Part shown: piece by piece, positions 1-12,834 of the stretch
Layout of the letters: each line of letters starts with the position of its first letter
How positions within the stretch are numbered: position 1 is the first letter of the stretch
Origin: Ceriagrion tenellum
Lineage: Eukaryota > Arthropoda > Insecta > Odonata > Coenagrionidae
Assembly (NCBI GenBank): GCA_963169105.1
Contig: OY720642.1
Span: 18,408,965 to 18,472,964, forward strand
DNA length: 64,000 nt
Direction of reading: 5' to 3'
Made by a program: the position numbers and the translations under genes
Notes under the pieces: model-generated
What the model was told of the DNA's origin: nothing
The model's database searches: none
Seen by the model: only the letters and a program-made list of their open reading frames with translations

Positions 1-872
1 CTTCAATTACTATTGGATCGCGAATTTCATCAATTGTGAGATGACTATTAAACAGCTAAAAGTACAACAGAATAAATTATGCCATTTGAACAAGAATTCG
101 GATTAGGGTATTTTAGAGAATGGTATCGATATGAACACAGGTACAAACCGCTGGACAACACATTAATTGGAAAGATATTTACTAAACAAAAGCGTTCCGA
201 ACATCATATGCCACACTCTTTACCTCAACAACGCCGCATAGCACTTTTCCAAAGAGATAAGTCATCACTTTAAGGCGTCGCAGAGCATGTCTCCGAGCAC
301 TAGAGCACTTTTTTGACTCGCCACTAACGTCGTATGCTTTTAAGCTATTTACATTTTATTTTGGCCTAGAACAAAAAAAAGTTACCATAGGAGCTGGCTG
401 GACATAACGAATATCTCCATCCACGCACAATTTAATCGATGAGCCAAATTTTATTCCAGGCAGAGACATACGCAGATAATGGCAAGCGTCCAACCACAGT
501 GTTCTGTTTTCGTAGTCCATTCACTCCCGCTTTGATGAGGCGAATACACTACGCACATGTTAATGAAAGAGTTCACCCTGAGAGAATAAACTCACCATTT
601 TCCAAGACAACTTCTAAGCATTGATACTGCGGAAAAGAACAATGTCGACTTTCAACGCAGTATTCCACGTGCGGTGGATTAATATTAACCGAAGTAAAAG
701 AGGTAAATGTTACGAGACTTAAAAGTCCAACAGTGGTTTCATTAGTAATAAGTTCAAAGTTAAGTTAAATTAAAGTTTATAAATCAATAGTTAACAGTAA
801 AACTTAGAAGGAATGAACTTACGAAATTCATCTTTATTGCTATACTTAACAAAGACTAGAAAAAACAATACG
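1..872. other. No recognised feature
   Basis: Unassigned DNA with short chance frames only (up to about 65 codons). I see no repeat, RNA gene or splice-supported exon. Confidence 0.6.
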
Positions 873-1089
873 TAGAGTGCGTCCAAGATAATGGCGCAGC
901 TGACAGAAGTGCAGGCAATCAGTAAACACATCCAATGTCGTTTGGGGAAGGCAATCAAGTGACCGAAAGATTCATGATGATGGTCTTTGTTGTTTGTTGT
1001 TATAAGGTCGTTAAAAATTATTCACTTTCCATTTTTCTCTAAGCTAAATCAGTAAACTTCAACTGCGCCATTATCTCAGACGGACTCTA
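873..1089. mobile_element. TA-flanked MITE (mariner-like)
   Basis: Inverted terminal repeats run inward from TA at 873-874 and TA at 1088-1089. The left is GAGTGCGTCCAAGATAATGG; the right, on the other strand, is GAGTCCGTCTGAGATAATGG, both followed by CGCAG. That is 22 of 25 matching bases. The TA on each side and the total size of about 217 bp fit a non-autonomous Tc1/mariner-type element. The interior has no open frame. Confidence 0.6.
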
Positions 1090-3297
1090 AAATGGTAGGA
1101 TAGTTATTGAGCATAAAATTCCAGCGGATTGAGACGATAAGGAAATGTATTCCGCACAGAATAATGCACTTCAATTACCTCGGTAACAATTGCATAGCTG
1201 GCATGACGCGTCAACTCGGTTCGCGGCGACTAGCGGAAGGCGCAATTTGCCCGAATCATTGGTAAGACGCTGGAATGAGGACAAGCACGACGGTGGAATG
1301 AAAAGGAAATCCCGCGAGTTCGAATTACGCCCGTAGGCAGGCTCTCCTCCTCGCATCCACTTCTCACGCTCTCTTCAAGGCCACCCGCACGAACGCGCCG
1401 TCGGTGTATAATGACATGCTAACTGGCGTAACACAGGTACGAGAATGGTAATCAAGGCCTCATCCCTGCGCCACCTCTTCTCGCACCGAGTCCCGCCCCG
1501 CTGCGCGCTGCGCTGCGGTGCTACCTCGAGTCCTCTAGGCTACTCTCAGCACCACACTCTGAATATTGCCCATACAATCTGAACTAATCTTTCACAGACT
1601 TAAAAGTGAACGTGAAACGTCTGGTTTAGCTCCTTGAATGTATCCGAAGAGAGACAACTAGGGCTTTCGGACCATGTGAAAGAGAATTAATTCTTTTTTT
1701 TAACTACTACTATAGCATTTGTGGCGATCCTTTACACCATATAAAGTTAGGAAATCGCCATAGTAAAGTTCATGGCTAAATAGCCTGTGATGATACTTCC
1801 GCGACGCCGCGTCACTGTATTCCCATTAGCTGCCGCGCAAGGCCGGACCCTGCCGCGCGCTCGAAAAACCGAGTTTATTTTCGGAGTCGCGGACGGCCGC
1901 ACACTTTCTCTACGGATTCGCATTCTAGAAGCTTCAGTAAATATCGTTATGTAAGTTACTTGCGGTTACTCCGCATCTCTCTCAACTATTTTTCTACCTA
2001 AAACCAGAAAATCGGTGTAAAATAGGGTCCACCATTTTGTCCTATTAACAGAGAAAAAATATCCCTCTATGTTGTTTAAAATTTCAACACGTCAAAGACT
2101 AAAGTTTGTTCATTTAAATAGTATCACTTTTTACTTCAATAATCCCACACAAAAGGTTCTGTAGACTCTTCATTTTGGAGATTTTCAGCGAAATATAATT
2201 ATCGGATTTTTTACAAAATTTGCTCAACTTAAAGCCCTTGTATAATGTTAATGCAGAAGAATTATGAAAAACGAATCACACATCATATGCACCATTAGTA
2301 GGAGAGTCACTATTCCAAATATCAACTTCCAGACAAAAAATCCGCTTTTTGAATTTTGGTCAGCTTTTTTAGATTTCAGCCCACTGTGCGACGCCCCAAA
2401 CAAGAACGACGGCGGAAAGTTCCACAAAGTCATCCCCGTGTAAAATGAAACAAGGATCTCTCAATCGCCCGAATACCTAGCTGAGAGAGAGATAACATGC
2501 AACCATGACTAGAATCATCGTTCTTGGAGACGTAAACCCACCTCCAACAGTGCGCTGGTTAAACTTAAACGGAGAGAGAAGCCTAATGGCACGTTGCCAA
2601 GGTACTCGTATATATCAACGTTTAACACCACGCAATCATTCTTTCGCCTCATCCAATCACATATCCCCATCAGTGTCTACACAACTCATGCCAAAACTGT
2701 AGCCTATCTTGCCTACATGATACAAACAGAAAGACACGGTCACCAAATCACTGACTCGGTACTCATCAATTTTAAGCACAAATAAAGCTTTTGCAAAAAC
2801 AACAAGCTTACCCGAGGGTCACGGGATCTAATCCCACCGGAGAAGATTTTTTTACCACTCGGGGCATGGTTGTGTTTCGTCTTCTATTAACTTTTAATAC
2901 CCCAATGTATACACAAAGCCAATGACGCTGTTTTTGGAGGTTGAGGGAAAAAAATAGCCATTTAGCATTTTTGCAAAATATCCCTTTTTTCAATCGTGAA
3001 AAATACTCTCAACACTTGATGCGTATCAGCTTAAACAGTCTCATTGTCCACTACATTGCTCAATACGGGGATGTTTTTGAAATCCCAAGATTAGCACAAA
3101 AGTGAGAAAAATTTATGCATTAAGATATAATAAACCGAACAATATTCCAAGGTATATTTTAACAGGGTTGAAAAGTATAACAAGAGAAGCATTGCAGCAC
3201 TAACCGCTCACTTTGAGATCGAGTTTCGCTTGTATTTCCAAGCTCGCGTTACATGAGAAATACTACGATAATCGCAAAATTGAGTGGACTTCATACA
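1090..3297. other. Unassigned; two CpG-rich patches
   Basis: CG-dense patches lie at about 1190-1560 and 1797-1925, including CTGCCGCGCGCTCG, in otherwise AT-rich DNA. Nothing ties them to a gene. Open frames here are short and unrecognised. Confidence 0.5.
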
Positions 3298-3391
3298 TCA
3301 TGAAATAATAAACCGTGCTCTTGACCTGAAGATGATGCAACTTCATGTAAATTTTATGCCGTGGACGATTGTACGGTTTATTATTACATGA
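3298..3391. repeat. Small inverted repeat
   Basis: TCATGAAATAATAAACCGTG (3298-3317) and the minus-strand reading from 3391, TCATGTAATAATAAACCGTA, match at 18 of 20 bases across a spacer of about 52 bases. The AATAAACCG motif recurs nearby at 3130 and at 5632 and 29736, which hints at a dispersed short element. No target duplication was identified. Confidence 0.4.
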
Positions 3392-4990
3392 AGGAGCTAG
3401 TTGTTAAATAAGTGTTTTCCTTCGCAGAAAAAAATAGGTTGCCCACACGAATTCTTCGGTAGAGATGGAGAAAATAACGAGTAAAAAACACTGATGGAAA
3501 AATTCGTTCTAGCCTTAAAAAGACCTCTCTCCAGGATGCAACACGCAAACGTCAAGGAGACGAATCCACCTAGACCTCCAAATGAGCACGTAATGAATGA
3601 AGAAATAGGCCATTAACATGTCAGCCGGGGGAGAGATGGGAAAAGGAAAACATTTGTCAGCCTAAAACAAGAGGTAGCTCCTCTATTTTTTTCACCTCCT
3701 TCCTCCCCTTGGCGACTCTCTTTCCCTACAAACCAACTACCCATCCAAAAACCCATTCTGATCGATATAGCTGAGGAGGAAGCTCTCCGGCACTGCCGTT
3801 CCGACACCACCTCCCCTCCCCCGGGCTCTTCTTCTTCTTCTTCTTCTCGATCCAAGAATACTACCACCCGAGAGTTCCTTGTGAGGCAAAACACACACAC
3901 ATGCACTCACAAACACACACGCACAAAACGACGCACATGAAAGCGAAGCACGACGTGGAGAGGGGAAGAACACAGAGCGTCGGCGACAGACGTAAACCCC
4001 TCTCAATACCATCCTCATCATCCACGCCGGCGTTTCATATGAATTAAAAAAGAGAAAAAAATCCCGGATTCTCCATCCCAAACGACAAAAGATCCCCCTT
4101 GAAACAGCTAGGACTTTAACCTAATGAGGTACCAAATGAGTTCACGAAGGCTATTAATAAAACGTGGCTGAGTTGGTAGATTCGTGCAGACGGAACACAG
4201 CGAGGGATTCCGAAGGTACAAGACGGGATGAAGCGAAGAAAATGATTTGGGCAGGCATGGAGAAGGAAGGGTATTTTTCTTAGAGGCTGAAAGCTCAATG
4301 GAGGCGAACTGGTAGAGAAGAGGGCTGGCATAAAGAAGGAAAGGAAAGAATAATGGCCACACCAAGCACCGGAAGAAACTAGCACAAGAAAGAATTTTGA
4401 TATCACAAAAAAGTGTTGACGAAATGAAAAATTAATGGGGATATTAAAATGCTGTATAACATAAATATGCATATGCTCAAGCAACCTTAGTACTTTTTTC
4501 ATTTTTTTGATAAGTTAGATGGTTAAAGGCAGTGTGATTATGATCTCTGCTTCCTTATTCTTCCACGGGAAATAAGAGATGTATCTGTCCTGACCAGCTT
4601 GTGTCGCTAGGCCAATGAGAACGCAAACCGAAGTTCTATTCAATCTAATGCCGAGTAATGCTGGACTCTACACTAAATTTATCACAAGGCATTCCATACC
4701 ACACGAGTGACAGACTTCTTCAGAGCAATATTCCCCGACTCGAGGGAATTTCTCGCTGAAAGATACTTTTTTAAAGAAGTTACGAGTGGAAACGCTCGAT
4801 ATCCAACGAATCTTGCTGTTTTAAATACATCAATGGCTCTAATCGATATAGATAGGAGAAAATCTCTCTGAAATAAAAAAACTGCCTCAACCAAGTAGGT
4901 TATGTGTATTTTCTAGCAGGCAAGGAGCTTGAAACGATTTCCCCTCACTAGACAATATATTCAGGAACAAAGTTTCTCCCTAAAAGGCGA
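3392..4990. other. Unassigned apart from simple repeats
   Basis: Apart from the CTT/CA tracts, minus-strand frames of 85-128 codons at 4108-4502 have no recognisable domain and lie in a purine-rich stretch. I treat them as chance. Confidence 0.5.
3826..3935. repeat. Simple repeats: (CTT)n then CA-rich
   Basis: A run of about seven CTT units at 3826-3848 is followed by interrupted CA repeats at about 3890-3935. Open frames on the minus strand with Arg/Glu runs are products of this composition. Confidence 0.85.
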
Positions 4991-5211
4991 GCTTACACGA
5001 TGCATGTACCCGCTGTATGGAAAAGTGTGCTGTAGTATGTGGCTATAGTATGTGGCTGGATGTATGCGGATACAAATGCTTCAAATTAGAACGAGGGTAT
5101 CATATGGCCACGCACTCATGGGTTTGCGCAATTCTGGGTGTTTAAACGATACAATTTTAATGGTTTATATGCTTATGCATCAACGAACGCGAGTACATAC
5201 ATCGTGTAAAC
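4991..5211. mobile_element. Candidate MITE with 24-bp terminal inverted repeats
   Basis: The left end, GCTTACACGATGCATGTACC (4991-5010), and the minus-strand reading from 5211, GTTTACACGATGTATGTACT, agree at 20 of 24 bases when extended to the full arm. The interior of about 170 bases holds a short repeat of AGTATGTGGCT (twice near 5035-5055). No clear target-site duplication is visible, so the superfamily is open. Confidence 0.45.
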
Positions 5212-6159
5212 ATGGCTGAAAAAAATGTAGATTGACGTTTTATAGTAATACTCCAATGAGGAAGTTTCATAGACAGCAGTACCAAAAATATACACAAAAT
5301 TATGTAACTGGGCAGAAACCGAAAATAAGTCTCCACTCGCGAATATCTTTTAATGCTTAGAGGTAATCAAGACAAATTTAATTTTCACATATAGCAATAT
5401 ATAATGATCACAAAATTGTCAAAAGTTGACGAGTGCCATCGGAACTTCGTGTCAATGTAGATAAAAATGGTCTAAATTGTGCTCTGAGGCTCATTTCGAT
5501 CACAAATAAGCATACATAGACGGAGTTATCAGAATTTTAAACTTACTACAACATTGGTAAACACATTTGCCTTATCCCTGAATGATAACATTAGAAGGCT
5601 TTAAAGATACATCACAAATATAAGCTTGCAATAAACCGTGCTTAATAGACGGCTATCCCTACGACAAATCTTTTACCTCACAAAGAGCTGAGATGAAAAT
5701 AAAATGTGAGAAATGACATTGAAAAATACTCCCGATCGACTTGAAAAACGACTGATGGGAGGTTAGGGAGGGAGAGACGTGTGACAATCACGGAGAATGG
5801 CGGAATGTTTGATGGAAAGCTTTTTTTCTCTCACGTTCCGAGTTTAAAAAATCTCTTTCACAGTTAAAAAAACTCTCTCAATCTTGGATTTCTTCAACAC
5901 TGCCACCAGCATACGGAAAAGAACCCTGCAACTTATAGGCCGCATTTTGGCAGTGCAGCTGTCAACTTCAAAAGCATTAGTCGCTTAAACATGATCTTCT
6001 TAAGGGCGTTCCGGAAACTCCTTACCATTACCTTTATCCCACTTAATAAGTACAACAAATATTTTTCCCTTCGATTGATTTTTACGTTGTTTTGTGGAGG
6101 CGAACCGTAAATGAGTTCATTCACGCCATGATGGATAAATAAGGTGGGCTAGTGAGTGA
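5212..6159. other. No recognised feature
   Basis: AT-rich, no supported gene. It ends at the antisense SINE. Confidence 0.55.
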
Positions 6160-6362
6160 ATGGTTAGCGGGAAGGGATCGAAGGATGACGCGTAGAAACC
6201 CAGCGTCAGCATTAGCCAGCTACCATCGAAAGCCGCCAAGGGAACCATAGCTTCGACATACTGAGAAATTGCCCGAAACGTCCTTCACAAGACACCCAAT
6301 ATTAAAAATTTCTCCCGATATTCGAACCCAAGACCTTGGGATGGGAAGCACGCCGACCCAAC
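6160..6362 (-). mobile_element. tRNA-headed SINE, family B, antisense copy
   Basis: Read on the minus strand it opens with a tRNA-like head, GGGTCGGCGTGCTTCCCATC, then a B-box-like GGGTTCGAATATCGG, and ends in a body with CCCTTGGCGGCTTTCGATGG and GGCTAATGCTGAC. The same head and body order occurs at 15505 (+), 44272 (+) and 45131 (-), so it is a dispersed SINE and not a tRNA gene. Confidence 0.6.
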
Positions 6363-7306
6363 TCTCCTTCGATACCCTCCAACTTTCCCTCGGTCTAACC
6401 TCGACAATTATCCCTCGGAAAATTCAGGGAAATGTATAAGTCACATCAGAAGACGAGGACAAACACTTCACGCACAAACTACACCGTGAAAGGCGATTCA
6501 GCTACCATACTTTTGTAATCACTCATATTCTCAGGTTAGATGAAAAAGGGCTACAATGCCCACAAAATCAGTATTTCCTTGAATTTTGCAATGACGCATT
6601 TTATGAACAGCTAAATTTATTACCAAAAACTTCTTTAGAATACTCTAAAAATAGAATAGTTATTAAAATATTACAAGTATTTGCATCAAAATATTTTAGC
6701 AACCTGTTTACACCGTGATCTGACACAGTCTAACGTTTATAACAAACAGTAATGAATAACTCTGGCAAGTAGGGAACCAAGAATGAAGGCCGTGAAAGTC
6801 ATGACGAGGCAGTGGTGGCTACACGCAGGATTGTTAACACTAAGGAAAAACTAATACGAAAGCTGGCGATTTGTACTCAGATTTATTCAGATAATTTCAT
6901 TCAGACAGACTAATTCAGATTATTAAGGATTCCTTATTTGAGGAAGCTACGTGTGAAAGTTAAACGATGTTTTGAATATTATGTTTTCAGTATCTCTCCC
7001 ACGTCGTCATCAGTTCTTGAGATATTAAGGATAGGGTAAACATTAACACTACCAAAAAGGTGCGATAAATTATCCAAAACCGTCGCATTTAGCAGCCAAT
7101 ACACGTGGGTGAACGTGCGAATGAAAAAAAAAAATTTTTTCAACTGTAGGGCAGCCAAGTAATATTTATTGGATCATTTGACATGGAATGACCCAACCAC
7201 AATACGGAAGCAGTACTTGGAAACGTTCTTGAGGGGTGTTTTGCTATGGTACATATATACAGTACACTGTGAAGCCGAAGAAGAAGAGCAAAGAGGCTTT
7301 CGAAAC
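6363..7306. other. No recognised feature
   Basis: AT-rich DNA with an A/T run near 7122-7140. No gene or repeat that I can support. Confidence 0.55.
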
Positions 7307-7362
7307 ACTGGAGGCTGCTGCTAAAGGCTGCTGGAAACTGCTGGAAACTGCTGGAGGCGGAT
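7307..7362 (+). repeat. Short tandem repeat of CTGCTGGAAA-type units
   Basis: GGAGGCTGCTGCTAAAGGCT is followed by two exact CTGCTGGAAA units and a third, diverged unit ending GGAGGCGG. It lies directly upstream of the LINE fragment at 7380. Confidence 0.55.
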
Positions 7363-7379
7363 GCTAAAGATTAAATGAA

Positions 7380-7620
7380 TAAATTATGTCAGAAACGATG
7401 AAGTGTTGAGAAGAATCGAGGGGGAGAAAACCATGTAGAGCAACGTCAGTAATATCCGGATGGATAGGCCACACTTTGAGAAACAACGCACTAGTAAACA
7501 GCGTAATAGAAAGGAAAATAGAAGAGGACCCCCCGCTAAGAGGACCGGGAGATAAAGGGATCAACTAAAACAAGATATAAAACAGAAGGACTAAAAAGCC
7601 ATAACATATAAAACAAAGGA
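7380..7620 (+). pseudogene. Decayed LINE reverse-transcriptase C-terminal fragment
   Basis: Across frame shifts the + strand reads NDEVLRRI, then WIGHTLRNNALVNSVIERKI, the characteristic post-RT tail of endonuclease/reverse-transcriptase LINEs (...GHxLR...GxIEG...). A glycine/proline/arginine run follows, where intact elements have GRGRP. There are several stops and shifts. It is related in style to the 12.8-13.4 kb remnant, but not to the SFFPRT family. Confidence 0.65.
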
Positions 7621-8908
7621 CATGGTAGAGTTGTGAAAACATCGCGGAAGGAAAGTTCATTGTTTCATCAGGCTTCGCAATACTTCCGAGATCGTTACCA
7701 TTCCAAAAGAGAAAGAAGAGATCGAGGTACAACTCTTGGATCGTTCAAACCCCAGGGCTTCACTAGTTCCGCAATATAGAAGATGAGACTATATAAAACT
7801 CCCGTCTTCAGAGCATCCGCGTGTGCCGTAGCTCGACCACAGCCTCAAAGGGTTCTCTAGCTTAACCAGAGGACCAAGAGCTTCCTCAGAGAGAGAGGAA
7901 GGCGAAAACGAGTAGATGAAACGAGGGGCAATGGCCTTGGAAGGGCGGGGAGCGTCGAAAAGGGGCAGAGGGTTGAATGGCTGGATTAGAAGAAAAAGAA
8001 AAATTCGAAAAAGCAGGTCACTGTACGTAGCTCGGGTGAGGCGAACGGGAACACCTGCGCGAGGGTAAGGTTAACTGGCAACTGACGGAAAACCAGACGT
8101 CCTTTCCGGGATGAGCGGGCGGAGGCGAGAGGGTGGCAGGTTCGTTGGGGGTTAAGGGTGGTGCCGGCGGAAGAGATGAGGGCGGGATGAGAGGTGATGA
8201 ACGGCTAATGCGGCAATAACGAGGTTCCCGGGATTCTGGCGGAGATTAAAAAAGTAGGGGAGTGAAAGTGAGGCATCGAAGGGATGAGGGTGAGTCTCGG
8301 TGAGGGAGGAATGGAAGGAAAGGGTAGCCGGGGTTGGAGAAATTGGGAGTGAGTGAGCGAGATTCCAAACTCAGAAATGAGAAATGCCAACAACGCCGTC
8401 CAGGGATGAGAGGGCATTGACTCCAACAACAAGCGGCCACTTAAACAATAGACTCACGACAAAAAACGTGCTCGCCTGTCAAAATTGACAGCTATGCGTC
8501 TTAAACTCTTTGAGATAGTGTCTGTGGCAACCACTAAAAAAATTGTCTAGCCGAGCGTGAACCCGACACTTCAAAGCAAATTTCCTTCAGGCATCGCCCG
8601 CTGGAGTAAGTAGCGTTCATAGGACACATCGAAAACCAGAGTACGTTGTAGTGCCATTAAAATAAAAACAACACCACTTGGACCTTCTAGCTGCCTCGAT
8701 CGACACTGCAAGGTAAATAGAAATTAACAAGTCACATATTGTCGGTGATAAAATGGAGCCCAATCCCAAACACAAATATAGCCTTAAGTAATTTCATTAA
8801 AAGCACTTTGACCATGCTGGGGACGTACTGAAATATCACTTCAAATCAGTAAATATCGGGTAATAATGAGCTTTAAGTATGAATACATTTAGTCACAGCC
8901 AAAATAAT
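7621..8908. other. Unassigned, purine-rich around 7880-8440
   Basis: The first 150 bases may continue the LINE remnant but lose recognisable motifs. The purine-rich part makes 64-75-codon Ser/Pro/Leu frames on the minus strand that are not convincing genes. Confidence 0.5.
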
Positions 8909-9097
8909 ACATTAATAATAATAACTTGTCTTTATTGAGTGAATTTAGGACTGTACAGTCCTCTCTTACAATTACCTCATTTGACGATCACAAATATCCA
9001 TATCCTGGGCAGTGAATAATCTACCCAGGCGGGATTCGAACCCGCGACCCTCGGGTTAGCAGGCAAGGACTTAACTCCGCCGCCACCGGGGCCGGCG
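8909..9097 (-). mobile_element. tRNA-headed SINE, family A, antisense
   Basis: On the minus strand the head reads GGTGGCGGCGGAGTTAAGTC, then CGCGGGTTCGAATCCCGCCT, a perfect B box with closing T-stem. The tail ends in a TAA-rich run at 8909-8925. The same head recurs at 28817-28870. The absence of a proper anticodon-arm fold and the long tail argue against a functional tRNA gene. Confidence 0.65.
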
Positions 9098-10284
9098 AAT
9101 TTTACGGCCGGCAAATACGACGGCAAAAATAACTTTTGCCAATGAATCCGAACACTAGTCAATCGCTTTAACGAAAACCTTTAATGGTTCCGGCTGTTTA
9201 AATTAAATTTTAATTTCAAAGTCGTAAGCTAATTCGCCCAGCAGCTCTTCTACATCCAAAATTTACTGTCGACATTTTCCACGAAAAGATTATCTCTTTT
9301 GAGCACAACCGTTCACTTCAGGAACGTGTCAATCATCTCCAGAGACAGCTTCTCAGGTTCTCTCCAAAGAAAAGGTAACATTCAGCCGTTTTTCCATTAC
9401 CCACGAATTTAAGACAATTCAAACATCAGCTGTGTCGCTCTGCACAAAGACGAAGGATATCACAGGCAAATAGGAGGTCACTTCAATGATATTACAGGTT
9501 ACCTCACAATTTATTGACTTTCGCGTGATGACGTCTGAGACGGAAATAGCTCAAAAGTGGAGTTGAAAAGGCTCCATATGACCACCGGACACCATGGCAA
9601 CGGCAACTAAAAGATGACATATGGAAAATAATGGGGTACTAGTCAGGGAAGGTAGAAACCTGTGCTGATGAGTCACGCACCACAATAACTCCCCCAGGGG
9701 CGAGTCGCAAAGTTTCCTCCTTTCCACATCGTGGACAGCTCCTCGTCGGCAACAACAGCCAAAGCATCTCAACCAAAAGCTTTTCCTGCACACGAGGCGC
9801 GGAGAAAATAAATTGAAAAGGCGGCATTATTAGAGCGAGTTGACACACCAAGCAAAGAAGATGGAACGACGGAGAGCGAACTTCCGGAAAAGGATCCCGC
9901 GCCGAGAAAGGGTGAGTAGGGATAAAATAAAACAGGAAAAGCATTCGCGACGAAGCGGAGCGACGCGACATGAGACGACGATAAAAGGCTTGGGAACATG
10001 TACGCACGCATTGAAACATCTCCAAGTCGGATTGTGAGGAAGCCAGGACGAAGGTCGGAAGTAGATCAGCGGTTCCCCACTTGAGAAACGTGCCGAAAGG
10101 TTAAGACGTTGGACATCAGGCTGGTCAGGGGGATAAAGTATTGGCTTTCCACGTCGAGGTCTCAGAAGACAGAGGAAGAGGATCGGATCCCGCGGAGAAT
10201 TGAGCGCAATGACGATCCTTATTTTGATTCTCTGTGGAAGACAATTAAAGAGCAGTACTACGCCCAGCGGAAGGCAGGAGAAAT
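9098..10284. other. Unassigned
   Basis: Overlapping frames on both strands (up to 152 codons, minus strand 9830-10288) have no domain, no splice support and no codon-level sign of coding. Nothing else is seen before the LINE tail at 10285. Confidence 0.45.
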
Positions 10285-10738
10285 GCATCTACATATAAAA
10301 TACAAAGGAAAGCAGCGCGCTTCGTTACAAACTGCTACGAGCGTACATATAGTGTCTCACAACTTTTAGAGGGATTAAGGTGGGAGCCCCTAGAGACTCG
10401 GAGGCTACACGCTAGGCTTAGGTTGTTTGATGAATTCAGAACTGATGTTTTTCCGATCGACATAGAGAATATCATCATGACTCCTTACTAAATCTCTAGG
10501 CCTGACAGATGCGATAGCATAAGAGAGATACACTGCCGATCAGATAGGTACAAGAACTCATTCTTTCCGCGAACAATAAGCGACCACAATAAAAATTGAG
10601 CTCCACTAAATACACACCTATAATACATGTCACCATTCCATCTCCCGAAAACGCACATCTTTACACGGCTGGTGACCTAACTCCCCCTGCCACACTCCCA
10701 TGCGGCGGCTCGCAGGGTATTATGTAGATGTAGATATC
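10285..10738 (+). mobile_element. 3' end of a non-LTR retrotransposon (jockey/CR1-like tail), copy 1
   Basis: Conceptual translation gives IQRKAARFVTNCYERTYS, WEPLETRRLHARLRLFDEF and YKNSFFPRTISDHNK in order. These are the hallmarks of the conserved tail after the reverse transcriptase of jockey/CR1-type elements. At least two in-frame stops show it is dead. A 3' untranslated part of about 110 bases follows and ends in TATTATGTAGATGTAGAT, a short TGTAGA tandem that is the 3' terminus. The 5' part of the element is missing, as is usual for 5'-truncated LINE insertions. Confidence 0.8.
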
Positions 10739-12317
10739 ACCCAGCGATATGCCAAGGGGCGAGTTCCATGTGGTATAGGGACAGTAGCAATGAATCAGGG
10801 AGGGACAGGGGGAAGTGGGTTTAGAGGACGAAAATGAGAAAAGTGAACTCTAATCTAACGCGAAATGTCACGTTGACGCTCGATCGTTTTTTTAATGTTA
10901 GCGATGAAGGGTGTCAATGATTTTTTTAATCCAAGATTGCGACCTTGTCTCTCTCATTTTGTCGCTTCTATCACCTCTAAATACTTACATATTGCGGGGT
11001 AAAAATGATATCTTCCGCGTCACCCTGAAACTCGCATGATCTCAATTTTCCAAGCATCTTAACATAGCTTAGTGCAGCCTTCGTGTCTCAAGTGGCATCC
11101 AATCAGTTCTTCCATCAGTTATGTTACACACACTGTTCGACCGGTGCGGGTCTAAACTAAAATAGTGGTTTTCCATTGTATTTTGTTTATTTCGCTCATT
11201 GTCTTTCGAGTGAGGCCCCGAAACGCTCGCCGCATGCTCTGGATGTGGCCCAGGTAAACTACGGGTCTCATAGGCACCTCTAGTTAGAATTAGGCTAACA
11301 CCGACGCCAGGTTTCCCTCCACCCTTCCTCAGTCCTCCAATTTATCCATTCCATTCCGTCCTGCCCCAATATCTTTAAGGGCGCCAACAGCCACAGTTTC
11401 CTGCAAACAATCTCGGAGATAGGTATAACAATAGACACGCAAGTCAAAAAAGACTGAAAGCCAAAGGGATACGAAGATTAGACACAGAGAATCACCAACG
11501 ATGAGGTGCCTCGAAAACCTTGGAAAGAGATGCTGTATTAAAAGTCCTCGAAGCAGAACAGACAACAATACTGCTCGGAAAGAGGATGAGAACCGAATAT
11601 GGATTGTGTTACTTATGAATAAGACGAATACCATACATGGAATACACGATGTATATCATAAAATATATTAAAATGAGACATTGCGCGGCCAGCGAAGTAG
11701 AGAATGGACTAAAATAGTGCAGCGAATCAGTTTTTGAAATTAAGGCAGCTGATGATAGTATACATAATCGCACACGGCAATGGGCTCGACTATTTGGATG
11801 AAAAAACGTTGAAGAATAGTCTGAAAGTCCAAATAGGCTGGATGACTGAATAGGAAAACAAAATACGAGGATGATAAGCGAATGATAGCTTGGGGACGAA
11901 TGGTAGTAAGGATAAAGGACTGAGAATGAGATCAGCAGCTGAAATACGACGAGAACAATCATTCATGACGATGAAGAAATATAGGAGAGGGCGTAAACAT
12001 CAAAGAGAGTGACGTTAATGAAGGATTATGAACCAGTCTGAACGAAGGATGGCGGTAGACAAATGGCTCCCAATCAAGTGAACACGTATCTTGATGGGTG
12101 TGAGCTTAACTTTGTAGTCAAAGGTAGGCGACAAAGTCGTTTAAACGGCAGGTTTGTGATAACCATGTTTGCATACACCTAAATCTCGATACAAATCAGT
12201 GAACCACTACAGAGGCGAGTTGGATGAATTCATACAAGTCATGGAGAAGGGAGGGATTATGGAATAGTAATTGTACGAGGATTAGGATGACTGATGAGAT
12301 TTGCTTCGACATGTTAG
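10739..12317. other. Unassigned between LINE tails
   Basis: Minus-strand frames of 101 and 117 codons at 11329-11962 are Ser/Phe/Leu-rich and unrecognised. The stretch may hold decayed retroelement DNA, but no motif could be read. Confidence 0.45.
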
Positions 12318-12357
12318 CGGGCGGGTAGCTCGCGGGTTATTATGTAGATGTAGATGT
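12318..12357 (+). mobile_element. Extreme 3' end of the same non-LTR family, copy 3
   Basis: GGGTAGCTCGCGGGTTATTA followed by TGTAGATGTAGATG repeats the last 40 bases of the copies ending at 10738 and 16453. Upstream similarity is not visible, so this is either a very short 5'-truncated insertion or an old, decayed one. Confidence 0.55.
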
Positions 12358-12834
12358 TAGTCACATCATGTTTTTAATGTAGCCATTGACGAAGGGTAGG
12401 AAGACGGAGTTTTGGACCCATCTGCTTGTCCTATCTGCTCGCCCTTATTCTGTCAACATCAATTAAGTTCTAGATGGGTTGCGCGGGATTAAAGTATTCC
12501 CTTTGAATCGCCCTTAGACTGGCCGATCTGAATTTTTCAAGTGATGTTAGTCTGACGCGTAACCTTAAAGTCTTTGGGAAAGTCCTTCAAACAGCTGTGT
12601 TACACTCTATTGTTTGATCTTTAAGCGAGTAAAGGGGCGCACGGCTGTGCTTTGCAGTTTGTTTTCAGCACGTATCAAATATTTCCACCATGGGTCCCAT
12701 TTGCTTTGGGCATAGACGAGATGGGTCCACACTAGAGCGCAGTGCCAAATCTCTTTCACTTTGTCATCTGAGATCCATGCAACCTCTCCGTTTATAAAAC
12801 CTAGGATTTAGTTACTTGAGTGCATGAGTCATGC

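Noticed and set aside
9021..9097. Functional tRNA gene on the minus strand
   Set aside because: The same head occurs at 28.8 kb with a decayed B box and both have long AT-rich tails, so it is a SINE.
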